Assembly: GCA_017500935.1 (NCBI GenBank) | Contig: JAFVXW010000087.1 | Coordinates: 80,846 to 144,845 of the forward strand | Length of the DNA: 64,000 bases | Source: Lachnospiraceae bacterium | GTDB taxonomy: Bacteria; Bacillota; Clostridia; Lachnospirales; Lachnospiraceae | Reading direction: 5' to 3' | Shown: piece by piece, positions 54,559 to 63,777 of the stretch | Position numbering within the stretch: the stretch's first letter is position 1 | How the letters are laid out: every line of letters starts with the position of its first letter | Made by a program: the position numbers and the translations under genes | Notes under the pieces: model-generated | The model's input: the letters and a program-made list of their open reading frames with translations, nothing else | Told to the model about the DNA's origin: nothing | Database searches by the model: none

Positions 54559-55457
54559 AAAGAGAAGATATGACTAAATTGACAATTTTAACCCCCACAT
54601 ATAATCGAAAGACAAATCTGGAAAAATTGTACGAAAGTCTGAAGAAACAGACAAATCAGGATTTTGAATGGTTTCTGATTGATGATGGCAGCAGTGATGA
54701 TACAGAAAGTCAGGCACTTGAATGGCTGAAAGAAGAAAAGATTTCCATGCGTTTTCAGAAAAAAGAAAATGGTGGAAAACACACAGCATTAAATCTGGGA
54801 ATAGGGCAGATTAAGACTGAATTGACCTTTATTGTAGACAGTGACGACTGGCTGCCTGAGGATGCAGTGGAAAAGATTTTGTGTTATCATGAAAAATATT
54901 GCGATAACAAAGAACTGTGTGGCTACAGTTTCCTCAGATTTTATCCCGATGGTACTGTCAATGAAGCTTTTTTTCCAGATGATGAAAAAATTGATACTTA
55001 TGTAGGGGCTCGAATAAACGGCGGAATCGCAGGAGACAAAGCAGAAGTATTTCTGACGGAAGTTTTGAAGCAATATTCTTTTCCTGTTTTTGAAAAGGAG
55101 CGTTTTTTGCCAGAAGATTTAGTGTGGGTTAAAATGTCCGGTCCTTGGAAGATGGTGCACATCAATAAGTGTATTTATATCAGTGATTATCTGGAAGGCG
55201 GTCTGACTAAGTCTGGACGAAAAATGAAACTGAAATCCCCCAGGGGTATGATGGCCAGATCGTGGGTGTATCTGGAAGACTCTTCTGTTTGTTTAAAAAT
55301 AAAGATCAAGATGGCTCTTTTGTATCAAATATATAGACAGGCTGTGAATGCCGATGTATTAACTGAAAATGAAATGTCAAGAAAGCATATTTTATTAACT
55401 TTATGCCGAATACCCGGTAAGATGATTTATGCTATTTGGAAAGCGAAGGAGAAATGA
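54555..55457 (+). CDS. Glycosyltransferase family 2
   Basis: GT-A glycosyltransferase: LTILTPTYNRKTNLEKLYESL, FLIDDGSSDDTESQAL and LTFIVDSDDWLPEDAVE (D-x-D). 300 residues. ATG 54555 overlaps the previous stop in ATGA form with GGAAG five bases upstream; ATG 54570 (MTKLTIL) is an alternative. The C-terminal half is basic and helical. It is followed after six bases by a GT-C-like membrane protein. Confidence 0.88.
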   Translation: MKREDMTKLTILTPTYNRKTNLEKLYESLKKQTNQDFEWFLIDDGSSDDTESQALEWLKEEKISMRFQKKENGGKHTALNLGIGQIKTELTFIVDSDDWLPEDAVEKILCYHEKYCDNKELCGYSFLRFYPDGTVNEAFFPDDEKIDTYVGARINGGIAGDKAEVFLTEVLKQYSFPVFEKERFLPEDLVWVKMSGPWKMVHINKCIYISDYLEGGLTKSGRKMKLKSPRGMMARSWVYLEDSSVCLKIKIKMALLYQIYRQAVNADVLTENEMSRKHILLTLCRIPGKMIYAIWKAKEK

Positions 55458-55463
55458 ATCAGC

Positions 55464-57776
55464 ATGAAAAGAAGCCGCATTTTAATTATACTTTTAATTG
55501 AAGTAATCATTTTGTGTATATGTTTCTTTATGCCTCGCAAAACTGTTTCTTTGCTATGGACACAGGATCAATTAAAGTATGTTGATGCGAATGGGGAGAC
55601 AACATCTGGTTTTTACTTGAATTTAACGTCCGATGGCGGAAATAATGAATATGTAAAAACGAATGAGTTTCAATTGCCGATTGGGAGATATACTATTCTG
55701 ATTCGCTACGAAAGTCGCGGTGGAGGAAAGATTAGAGCAATTTATTCCGATGGCAGATATATTAGTGATATAACGGGATTCATGATGCTGTCAGAAGGAG
55801 AACAGGAGATGGTATTTCCGTTACATATCACTAATCTGAGAAGACTGGCAGTTATACAGGCATATCAGCGTGAAAGCAGAAATGATGATGATTATCTTCT
55901 GATAAGGGAGATTGAAGTGCGGACGGCTGAAAATGTGGAAATTTTGCAAACAATAAAACTATTCTTTCTGTTTATGGTTATAAATGTGCTTGTTTTCTTT
56001 CGGGAAAAAATGAAAAACGGGATTAGGCAGAATAGTATATTGATCAGCGTATTTTCAGTTGCTGTCTTTTTTACAAGTTTACCTTTGTTTGTTGATTATT
56101 TACCCGGAAATACGTTGGATCTTTCTTTTCACCTGACCAGAATCGAAGGATTACGTCAGGGGTTAATAACAGGTGAGTTTCCTGTGCGTGTTCAGCCTGG
56201 GTGGTTAAATAATCATGGATATGCTGTTTCCGTGTTTTATGGTGATGCACTGTTGTATTTTCCTGCCATTCTTTGCATATTAGGTCTTCCGCTTCAGACC
56301 GCATATCAAATTTTTGTATTAGCTGTAAATATTGCGACAATATGGACTTCATGGTATGCATGTAAGAAAATAACGCAAGACGATCAAATAGCAATGTTTG
56401 GAGCGATTATTTATACAGGGAATTTATATCGAATCATTGCAATCTATATGAGAGCAGCGGTTGGGGCATACAGTGCAATGATTTTTTTCCCGTTAATTAT
56501 GTTAGGATTATGGGAAATTTTTGCGTTAGAGGTATCGGATAGAAGAATGAACAGAGGTATGTTGCCTCTTATAATTGGTTTTTCAGGTGTTCTGTTAACA
56601 CATATCATCAGTTTTGAAATGATTGTATGCTTCGCCGCATTGCTTTGTATGTTACTTTGGAGAAAAACGTTTCAAAAAGAACGTTTTCTGTTATTGTGTA
56701 AGTCAGTTGGAGCTACGGTGTTGCTTAATTTATGGTTTTTAGTTCCTTTTTTGGATTATTTACGTGATGAATTTCGGATCAACAGTCCAGATGCTTATGT
56801 AGGTGATCATTATAAGATGCAGGAAAGAGGACTGTTTTTGCCGCAGATGTTTTTGACTGATTATGAAGTGATAAGTGTTTCAATGGGACATTCCGTTGGA
56901 ATTCGTGGAGAAATGCCGATAACTCTTGGGGTGGCATTAACGATGGTTTTGGTATTCGGCTTAGTGATAGCAGCAATAAAGTTTCAAAAGCAAGAAAAGA
57001 ATCGAGAACTTATATTGTGTTTAGGACTGACAGTTATTTCGCTTGTTTTGACGCTGCATAGTTTTCCGTATATTTTGCTAGGAAGAACTATGCCATTTTT
57101 GCAGATGGTATTTAAAAGTATTCAATATAATTGGAGATTCCTTACAATTTCAACAGTGCTGTTGTTATGGCTGTTTTGCATTATTGGGAAGGAAATGATG
57201 CAGAAACAGAAAAAAGTTTTTCTTGGTTTGGCCATGGGAATCAGCATATTAGGTGTTTTACAGGCAGTGGATTTTTCGTCTGAAGTATTGAATGAAATGT
57301 CTGCCTACAGAGTGCAAAATGGTTTTAATCTGGTAATGGATCAAATTGGCGGAGGCGAATATGTGCCGGTTGAAACTAATGTTGAGTTACTGACAGATAA
57401 ACTGGAATCAACAGAAAATATCATTGTTCACGGTTGGAAGCGGGATGGTATTGATCTTTCATGTGATCTGCAGAATCTGAGTGAGGAAGAGCAGCGTATT
57501 GAATTGCCGTTACTTGGGTATCGCTATTTAGAGGCGGAAGATAATGAATTTGAATTGGATTTTAAAGTTTTAAAATCAGAAAATGGTTTGGTAGAGATAA
57601 TAATTCCAGGCAAATACCAAGGAAATATAGTGGTTCATTATCGGGAGCCAATAGGATGGAGAGTGGCAGAAATAATATCCGTGATAGTCTTTTTTAGAAT
57701 CTGTATATGGGTATTGGTAGAAAATCGCAAATATGGCACTTGCAAGGTTAAAGAACCTGAGAGTGAGAGGGGATAA
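55464..57776 (+). CDS. Large GT-C-like membrane protein, PTPS-related/YfhO-like
   Basis: A 770-residue protein with an N-terminal signal-anchor (about residues 7-23), an extracytoplasmic beta-rich part (to about residue 165), a second hydrophobic segment, about ten further membrane helices (about 190-600) and a C-terminal soluble part ending in another helix. NTLDLSFHLTRIEGLRQGLITGEFPVR and GYAVSVFYGDALLYFPAIL match the opening of the membrane proteins grouped as '6-pyruvoyl-tetrahydropterin synthase related', which share the GT-C layout. Probably transfers a sugar from a polyprenyl-phosphate donor outside the membrane. A DPM1-like donor synthase lies downstream at 60398. Catalytic acidic residues are suggested by DLSFH but not proven. 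Confidence 0.75.
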   Translation: MKRSRILIILLIEVIILCICFFMPRKTVSLLWTQDQLKYVDANGETTSGFYLNLTSDGGNNEYVKTNEFQLPIGRYTILIRYESRGGGKIRAIYSDGRYISDITGFMMLSEGEQEMVFPLHITNLRRLAVIQAYQRESRNDDDYLLIREIEVRTAENVEILQTIKLFFLFMVINVLVFFREKMKNGIRQNSILISVFSVAVFFTSLPLFVDYLPGNTLDLSFHLTRIEGLRQGLITGEFPVRVQPGWLNNHGYAVSVFYGDALLYFPAILCILGLPLQTAYQIFVLAVNIATIWTSWYACKKITQDDQIAMFGAIIYTGNLYRIIAIYMRAAVGAYSAMIFFPLIMLGLWEIFALEVSDRRMNRGMLPLIIGFSGVLLTHIISFEMIVCFAALLCMLLWRKTFQKERFLLLCKSVGATVLLNLWFLVPFLDYLRDEFRINSPDAYVGDHYKMQERGLFLPQMFLTDYEVISVSMGHSVGIRGEMPITLGVALTMVLVFGLVIAAIKFQKQEKNRELILCLGLTVISLVLTLHSFPYILLGRTMPFLQMVFKSIQYNWRFLTISTVLLLWLFCIIGKEMMQKQKKVFLGLAMGISILGVLQAVDFSSEVLNEMSAYRVQNGFNLVMDQIGGGEYVPVETNVELLTDKLESTENIIVHGWKRDGIDLSCDLQNLSEEEQRIELPLLGYRYLEAEDNEFELDFKVLKSENGLVEIIIPGKYQGNIVVHYREPIGWRVAEIISVIVFFRICIWVLVENRKYGTCKVKEPESERG

Positions 57777-58138
57777 TGTCTCGATTTTCTGTTGACTTTT
57801 GGACAAAATCTGTCAATAATTATATAAATATTATCTTAGGATGAAATTCGTTTTAATGACAAATGGAGAATATCAGGGGAAAACGTGGAATACTCTATGA
57901 GCGAGAATATTTATTAATATGAAAAAAGATTTTTTTATTACGATAGTTCAGTTATTGTTGGAGAATCCCACTTTACAAAAGATAAGAGTAATATTCGTTC
58001 TTTTTGATCAGATTGTTCTTAACTGTATATTTTTGAAAAAGATAGATGGATTTGGAAAACATTAGAAGAATCCTAAGAAGTTATAATATGTAAAAACGAA
58101 AAGATTTTAGCCTTTTCATTTTGAGAAAGGATAAAGAA
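57777..58138 (+). other. 362-base gap: likely promoter and leader, with a small unassigned ORF
   Basis: This is the largest non-coding gap in the window and it is markedly AT-rich. It holds the promoter candidate at 57792-57820, a consensus TATAAT at 58082-58087 lacking a -35, and an AT-rich hairpin (GAAAAG at 58098-58103 with CTTTTC at 58112-58117, followed by ATTTT) ahead of the next ribosome binding site. A 48-codon ORF at 57919-58065 (MKKDFFITIVQLLLENP...) has no ribosome binding site and no recognised homology; it could be a gene remnant or chance. I see no tRNA or riboswitch core. Confidence 0.5.
57792..57820 (+). promoter_or_regulatory. Candidate sigma-A promoter for the last gene block
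   Basis: TTGACT (57792-57797) and AATAAT (57815-57820) are 17 bases apart, matching five of six positions each. It would produce a leader of about 310 bases before the GT2 start at 58139. Confidence 0.45.
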
Positions 58139-59137
58139 ATGAAAGAACCTAAAGTATCAGTAATTATTCCAGTATATAATGGAAGTTTATATATAAAAAG
58201 AGTGTTGGATTCTCTAAAAAAACAGCGTTTTGTAGAGATGGAGATTATTCTGGTAAATGATGGTTCGACAGATGATTCTGTACAGGTAATTCAAGATTCT
58301 ATTGAGGAGTTTATAGAGATTGGGATTATACTTGTCTTGATTAATAAGCAGAATGAGGGGATTGCAGTAGCAAGAAATACAGGTCTGAGTGTGGCTAATG
58401 GAAAATATATTTTGTTCATTGATCAAGATGATTGGGTAGATGAAGATTATATACAAACATTATATACTGTAGCAGAAACAGAGGATGTTGATATGGTTAT
58501 CGGTGGATTCAAAAAAATAGATAATCATGGGAGAATATTGGAAGAGTGGAAATTGGATTGTTTATCTCCTTATAGTAAATATAGAATAACAGCACCTTGG
58601 GGAAGAATTTTCAGAAAAGCTGTTTTGGAACAACATAATATAATGTTTATGAATACCAAGATAAGCGAGGATTTCTATTTTAATTTGATATTTATGAGTA
58701 ATACGCCAAATATCAAAGTAATAGATTATGTGGGATATAATTGGTTTTATTCTGAAAAATCGGAGTCTCATACCAATTGGAGTATTATGTCAACGGAAAG
58801 AGATCCGGTAGCGGTTCTTGAGCGATTACAGTGTGATATGGGAAAAGCAGGGGGATTGACCAAAGATGAATTGACTTACCACTTTACAAAATATATTGTC
58901 TGGTATCTTTGGTATAGCATGAAAGGAGCATCACGGGAACTTGCGGACAGGATGTATGAACGGGTTTTTCAATGGATGGACAGTTATTATCCTGATTATA
59001 AAAAATGGTCTGTATATGGAGGAAAGAATGAATACAGAGAAAAATTCAGTGTGCGAATAAGTGTTTTATTCAGTATATTTGCTAAAAAAATTGGGATATT
59101 AAAAATTCTGTTAAAGATTTATCGGGTATTAAGGTGA
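58139..59137 (+). CDS. Glycosyltransferase family 2
   Basis: GT-A glycosyltransferase: VSVIIPVYNGSLYIKRVLDSL, IILVNDGSTDDSVQVI and ILFIDQDDWVDEDYI (D-x-D). 333 residues. ATG 58139 has GAGAAAGGA at 58123-58131; the frame could extend to TTG 58121 but that start lies inside the binding site. It opens the last, most AT-rich block of the window. Confidence 0.9.
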   Translation: MKEPKVSVIIPVYNGSLYIKRVLDSLKKQRFVEMEIILVNDGSTDDSVQVIQDSIEEFIEIGIILVLINKQNEGIAVARNTGLSVANGKYILFIDQDDWVDEDYIQTLYTVAETEDVDMVIGGFKKIDNHGRILEEWKLDCLSPYSKYRITAPWGRIFRKAVLEQHNIMFMNTKISEDFYFNLIFMSNTPNIKVIDYVGYNWFYSEKSESHTNWSIMSTERDPVAVLERLQCDMGKAGGLTKDELTYHFTKYIVWYLWYSMKGASRELADRMYERVFQWMDSYYPDYKKWSVYGGKNEYREKFSVRISVLFSIFAKKIGILKILLKIYRVLR

Positions 59138-59169
59138 AAATTATATTTAAGTAAGAATAGGATGTGTTT

Positions 59170-60318
59170 ATGAAAAAATTATTATTCTTAACTACATGGG
59201 ATTTTTCTGATGGTCCCTCTGTAGGGATAACAAAAAAAATACAAGCGCAGATAAAAACTTTTGAAAATGCAGGGTTTGAGGTTGACTATACATTTATTAG
59301 TAATGGATGTATGTACTTACATGAAAAAAATACAGACTTGAATCTTGGGCGTGTTGGAAAAACGCGAAAAATATATGGACATATGTTACTATGTAAAGCG
59401 ATGAAAGTTAGAGAATATCCATTTGTATATAGTCGATATGGATTAATGGATACTTTTTACTTTTGCTTATTAAAGTTACTTTACAGAAAAGGGAGTAAAA
59501 TTATTGTAGAAATTCCAACATATCCTTATGATCAGGAATGCCCGAAAGGAATTGTGTGGTGGGGATTGTATGCATGGGATAAAGTGGGTAGAACGAAGCT
59601 CTACAGGGTAGTGGATCGAATTCTGACATATTCTGAGGACGACGTGATTTGGGGGATTCCCACAATACGTACGATAAATGGCGTTGATTTTGAGGCAGTG
59701 CGTTTACGGGAAATTAATAAAAAAAATGATGATGTTGAAATGATTGCAGTTGCTGGTTTGGCAATGTGGCATGGATATGATCGAATGATTAAAGGCTTGG
59801 GAAAATATTATCAAAATAGTCCTAAAAGAATTGTCAAATTTCACATCGTTGGAGATGGCCCTCCGCTGGAAGGATATCGGCGTTTGATAGGTGAACTTCA
59901 TTTGGAGGAATATGTAAAGCTTTATGGTGTGAAATTTGGTGCACAATTAAATGAAATTTATAGCTATTGTGACTTGGCAGTGGATTCATTGGGGGCACAC
60001 AGAAAAGGTCTTTATAGGTGCAGTACATTAAAGGCGCGAGAATACGCAGCAAAGGGATTGCCTATTATTTCGTCTTTACAGTCAGATATTTTTAAAGAAG
60101 ATGATTATATCTGGAATGTCGCACCAGACGATTCTGATATTGATATAGACGAGATTCTTGCTTTTTATGATCATATGTATGCGAATACAACAAAGGAAAT
60201 GTTGGCTGCTGAAATTAGAAGAAAAGCACAGCCAGTATGTGATATGAAGTATACAATGCGTCCAGCTATTGTTTTTTTTGAAAAAACAGTCAATGACAAG
60301 AGATATTCATTTAGATGA
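59170..60318 (+). CDS. Glycosyltransferase family 4-like
   Basis: GT-B protein. The N-terminal KLLFLTTWDFSDGPSVGITKKIQAQ is followed by a donor domain with EMIAVAGLAMWHGYDRMIKGL, FHIVGDGPPLEGY and GAHRKGLYRCSTLKAREYAAKGLPII, where Lys and Glu replace parts of the usual E-x7-E motif as in some GT4 subgroups. 382 residues. ATG 59170 follows AGGA at 59159-59162; GTG 59164 is the alternative. Specificity cannot be read. Confidence 0.85.
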   Translation: MKKLLFLTTWDFSDGPSVGITKKIQAQIKTFENAGFEVDYTFISNGCMYLHEKNTDLNLGRVGKTRKIYGHMLLCKAMKVREYPFVYSRYGLMDTFYFCLLKLLYRKGSKIIVEIPTYPYDQECPKGIVWWGLYAWDKVGRTKLYRVVDRILTYSEDDVIWGIPTIRTINGVDFEAVRLREINKKNDDVEMIAVAGLAMWHGYDRMIKGLGKYYQNSPKRIVKFHIVGDGPPLEGYRRLIGELHLEEYVKLYGVKFGAQLNEIYSYCDLAVDSLGAHRKGLYRCSTLKAREYAAKGLPIISSLQSDIFKEDDYIWNVAPDDSDIDIDEILAFYDHMYANTTKEMLAAEIRRKAQPVCDMKYTMRPAIVFFEKTVNDKRYSFR

Positions 60319-60397
60319 AATCATTGATAATATCAATAAATCAATTATTATATGTTTAAGATAGAGTTCATTATATATGATAATAATAGGTTGAAAA

Positions 60398-61102
60398 ATG
60401 AAAAAAGTACTTATAATGATTCCTGCTTATAATGAGGCAGCAAATCTGGAAAAATTAATTGAAGAATTAGATACGAAAGTACCCGAATATGATTATATAA
60501 TTATCAATGACGGATCAAGAGATAATACAGAGAATGTTTGTGCTCAAAATAAATATAATGTTATTCACTTGCCTATTAATTTAGGTATTGGAGGCGGGGT
60601 ACAGACAGGATACAAATATGCAAAGAAATATGATTATGATATTGCAGTTCAAATCGATGGGGACGGCCAGCATGATGTGGCGTATTTGAAAGATGTGATT
60701 CGACCAATTATAGATGAGGAGGCTGATATAGTTATTGGCTCCCGCTTTTTGAAGAAAGAAGGATTTCAATCATCCATATCCAGAAGGGTTGGAATCAACT
60801 GGCTGAGTGGGCTGATTTTAATCTGTACCGGAAAAAAGATCAAGGATGTAACCAGTGGTTTTAGGGCTGTAAATAAAAAGTTCATTGCAGTTTATGCAGA
60901 AGATTATCCGACAGATTATCCTGAACCGGAAGCTATTATTACAGCGGTAATGCACAAAGGAAAGATAGAAGAAGTTCCTGTTGTGATGCGAGAAAGAGTG
61001 AGTGGTACCAGTTCTATTAATTTCAAAAAAGCAGTTTATTATATGATAAAAGTAACCTTGGCAATCCTGATCAGAAGGATTTGTTATGGTATGTGGAGGT
61101 AG
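60398..61102 (+). CDS. Polyprenyl-phosphate glycosyltransferase, DPM1-like GT2
   Basis: Makes a polyprenyl-phosphate-linked monosaccharide at the inner membrane. VLIMIPAYNEAANLEKLIEEL, YIIINDGSRDNTENV, IAVQIDGDGQHDVAYL (D-x-D) and SRFLKKEGFQSSISRRVGINW are the DPM1/GtrB-type blocks. 234 residues, lacking the C-terminal membrane helices of larger GtrB proteins. It is followed five bases later by a DUF2304 membrane protein, a common partner of this GT2 type, which may substitute for the missing anchor. Probable donor source for the GT-C-like protein at 55464. Confidence 0.9.
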   Translation: MKKVLIMIPAYNEAANLEKLIEELDTKVPEYDYIIINDGSRDNTENVCAQNKYNVIHLPINLGIGGGVQTGYKYAKKYDYDIAVQIDGDGQHDVAYLKDVIRPIIDEEADIVIGSRFLKKEGFQSSISRRVGINWLSGLILICTGKKIKDVTSGFRAVNKKFIAVYAEDYPTDYPEPEAIITAVMHKGKIEEVPVVMRERVSGTSSINFKKAVYYMIKVTLAILIRRICYGMWR

Positions 61103-61107
61103 AATGT

Positions 61108-61476
61108 ATGTTACCACTAAAGTTGCGTGTCATGTTAGGGATTGCATTGGTAATCTATTTTTCATTAATTGTAGTTTTGTTAAAACGGAAGGCAATTGAA
61201 TTAAAGTATACTTTATTATGGATTTTGGCGGGCGGAGGTATGATTATCCTTGTTGTATTTCCCGCTATTTTACCATTTATATTAAGCCTGTTAGGGATCG
61301 TGGAAAATATGAATGGGCTGTTTGTTATAATGATCACCTTTTTGATGATGTTGTGTATGTCATTGACATCTATTGTTTCCGAACAGGCTGGAAAGATTAG
61401 AAGTTTAACGCAGAGTATAGGAATTATAGAAAATGAATTAAGAAACGTAAAAAAGAAATTGGACGATAAGGATTAA
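61108..61476 (+). CDS. DUF2304 membrane protein
   Basis: A 122-residue protein with three hydrophobic segments (about residues 6-24, 33-54 and 62-84) and a charged, coiled-coil-like C-terminus (LTQSIGIIENELRNVKKKLDDKD). DUF2304 proteins regularly sit beside a DPM1-like GT2 and a flippase. ATG 61108 has GGAGGT at 61095-61100 with a seven-base spacer; a longer frame starts inside the GT2. Likely the membrane subunit or anchor of the neighbouring GT2. Confidence 0.85.
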   Translation: MLPLKLRVMLGIALVIYFSLIVVLLKRKAIELKYTLLWILAGGGMIILVVFPAILPFILSLLGIVENMNGLFVIMITFLMMLCMSLTSIVSEQAGKIRSLTQSIGIIENELRNVKKKLDDKD

Positions 61477-61478
61477 GT

Positions 61479-62942
61479 ATGAAAGTCATCAGAAATAAGT
61501 TGGTCTTGCTAAAATTGAATTATAGCCAGATGCCGAAAGAAGTGAAAGCATCAGCATGGTATTTGGCTTGTAATTTGGTGCAGAATGCCGTTTCTTTTGT
61601 GACAATTCCGATTTATGTCAAATCATTAACTGCAGCCGAATACGGAAAATATTCTGTTTTTTTGTCCTGGAAAGATATTTTGTTGATTTTTGCAACTCTG
61701 AATTTGTATTATGGTTTTTATACAAAGGCCATGGTGGATCACCCGGATAAAAAAGATTTATATACTTCCTGTATGCAAGGATTAAGTACTATTGTCACGT
61801 TGGTTTGTATAGGAGGATATTTTCTTTTTAAGAATCTGGCTGATAAGATTTTGAAATTAGATAGCAAGACTATTTGTTTGCTATTTGCATATTTTCTGTT
61901 TTTTCCAGCTTTTTCGTTTTGGCAGGCCAGACAAAAAGTAGAATATCGATATAAGGCTTTTTTTCTGATTTCTACAATAGTAAATCTGATATATCCGGTA
62001 ATTAGTATCATTTTATTGCAGTACACCCCTTTGAGAGAAAGAGCTGTGATATGGGGATATTTAGGAACGCATATTATTGTAGGAATGTTTTTTTATTTCT
62101 ATCAAATGATAAAAGGACGGAGTTTCTTTCATATAAATTATTGGAGATATGCTTTGCAGTTTAACCTCCCGTTGGTTCCACATTATTTGTCGGTGATTGT
62201 CTTAGGACAAGTAGACAGGATTATGATACAGCGCTATTGTGGTGATGCGAAAGCGGGAATATATAGTCTGGCATATCAAATTGCTGGGATAATTAATATA
62301 TTCATTATGGCAATTAATGCTTCATTAGTACCTTGGATTTATACTAAATTGAAGGAAAAGAAATATTCTGAAATTGCAGGATATACACAAAAATTTTGTA
62401 TGTTAGTTGGTGGAGTTGCATTACCTGCAATATTGATTTCGCCGGAGCTTATTTTGATTATTGGGAATGTGGAATACCTTGAGGCAATATGGATTATCCC
62501 ATCTGTTACATTAGGAACTTATTTTGTTTTTTGTTACGGATTATTCAGTGCAGTAGAGTTTTATTTTGGATATACAAAGTTTGTGTCAATTGCTTCTATA
62601 GCGGGAGCAATATTAAATGTTGTTTTGAACGGACTGTTAATTCCTTTTTTGGGGTATATTATGGCAGGATATACAACCTTGTTGTGTTATTTGTTTTTTG
62701 CAATAGTTCATTATTTATTTATGAAACAAATTTGTAGAAAAGAGCATATTTTGTGTGAACTGTATAATATTCGATTTATGGGAATTTTTTCAATTTTGAT
62801 ATGTGTGTTGGCATTTGGGGAGATGTTGTTATACGAGTGGACCTACTTGCGATATATATTTATTACATTTTGCTGTTTCATAGTATGGAAGAAAAGACAT
62901 AAGTTGATTGGGTTAGTAATGAGTGAAAAAGAGAATAATTGA
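61479..62942 (+). CDS. Wzx-type oligosaccharide flippase (MOP superfamily)
   Basis: Flips undecaprenyl-diphosphate-linked repeat units across the membrane. 487 residues with about twelve to fourteen hydrophobic segments, beginning SAWYLACNLVQNAVSFVTIPIYVKSLTAAEYGKYS, typical of Wzx/RfbX proteins. The central loop segment NLPLVPHYLSVIVLGQVDRIMI (P-H-x-L and D-R) is conserved in the family. AAGGA at 61467-61471 precedes ATG 61479. It is the third exporter of the locus, beside the two PglK-type ABC proteins at 27165 and 46489. Confidence 0.92.
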   Translation: MKVIRNKLVLLKLNYSQMPKEVKASAWYLACNLVQNAVSFVTIPIYVKSLTAAEYGKYSVFLSWKDILLIFATLNLYYGFYTKAMVDHPDKKDLYTSCMQGLSTIVTLVCIGGYFLFKNLADKILKLDSKTICLLFAYFLFFPAFSFWQARQKVEYRYKAFFLISTIVNLIYPVISIILLQYTPLRERAVIWGYLGTHIIVGMFFYFYQMIKGRSFFHINYWRYALQFNLPLVPHYLSVIVLGQVDRIMIQRYCGDAKAGIYSLAYQIAGIINIFIMAINASLVPWIYTKLKEKKYSEIAGYTQKFCMLVGGVALPAILISPELILIIGNVEYLEAIWIIPSVTLGTYFVFCYGLFSAVEFYFGYTKFVSIASIAGAILNVVLNGLLIPFLGYIMAGYTTLLCYLFFAIVHYLFMKQICRKEHILCELYNIRFMGIFSILICVLAFGEMLLYEWTYLRYIFITFCCFIVWKKRHKLIGLVMSEKENN

Positions 62943-63045
62943 AGAATATAATGAGAATGGAAAAAAGATAAAGTGTGTACAAATTATAAGTATCATTTAT
63001 AGGTAAACAAAACTTAGTGTCAAAAGAAAAAGTAGAGGAAAGAAG

Positions 63046-63777
63046 ATGTTAATAGTTTCGCTGATTGTAACCACATTTAATTCTCGGGAGAATTTTTGTA
63101 AAACATATCAGAGTATATGTACTCAGACTTATCCGTACATAGAAATTGTGGTGGTAGATGGTGAGTCAATAGATGGAACACGTGAAGAAATTGAACGGTG
63201 TGCTAAAACGGACAGGCGTATTCGTTGGATTTCTGAAAAGGATACTGGAATATATAATGCCCTGAATAAAGGAATTAAAATGAGTACAGGAGATGTACTG
63301 GCAATTTGCAATGATGAATTTACCAGTAAATATGCTGTGGAAAAGTATGTTTTGGTATTGGAAAAGAGCAGAGCGGATGGGGTACATTCAGATTTAGTGT
63401 ATAAAGGCGAGAAGGGACAGATTGTCAGAACCTGGCGAATGGGAAAAGGAACTATTCGAAATGGATGGATGCCGGGGCATCCTACATTATATCTTCGTAG
63501 AGAAGTGTATGAGAAATTTGGTCTGTACAAGGAGAATTACAGGTGTGCGGCGGATTATGAATTTATGGTGAGAGTACTGAAAGATAATTCTGTGAATCTA
63601 ACTTATTTGCCGGAGACATTGATTTCCATGTTTTATGGGGGAACCAGCAGTAACGGGGTGAAGGCATATTGGATTTCCTTTAAAGAAGGATGGAGAGCAC
63701 TTAGAGAAAATAAAGTAAAATGGGCGTTTGTTATTACTTGTTTGCGAACGATAAGAGTATTGAAACAGTTTGTATAA
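63046..63777 (+). CDS. Glycosyltransferase family 2, WcaA-like
   Basis: GT-A glycosyltransferase of the WcaA/colanic type: VSLIVTTFNSRENFCKTYQSI, EIVVVDGESIDGTREEIE, SEKDTGIYNALNKGIKMSTGDVL and PGHPTLYLRREVYEKFGLY. The acidic site reads AICNDEFTS rather than the usual N-x-D-D, so metal binding may differ. 243 residues, complete. AGAGGAAAG precedes ATG 63046. It is the last recognised gene, ending 223 bases before the window edge. Confidence 0.9.
   Translation: MLIVSLIVTTFNSRENFCKTYQSICTQTYPYIEIVVVDGESIDGTREEIERCAKTDRRIRWISEKDTGIYNALNKGIKMSTGDVLAICNDEFTSKYAVEKYVLVLEKSRADGVHSDLVYKGEKGQIVRTWRMGKGTIRNGWMPGHPTLYLRREVYEKFGLYKENYRCAADYEFMVRVLKDNSVNLTYLPETLISMFYGGTSSNGVKAYWISFKEGWRALRENKVKWAFVITCLRTIRVLKQFV

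Noticed and set aside
57919-58065. 48-codon ORF in the large gap as a gene
   Set aside because: No ribosome binding site, no recognisable domain, AT-rich context; described within the gap but not called.
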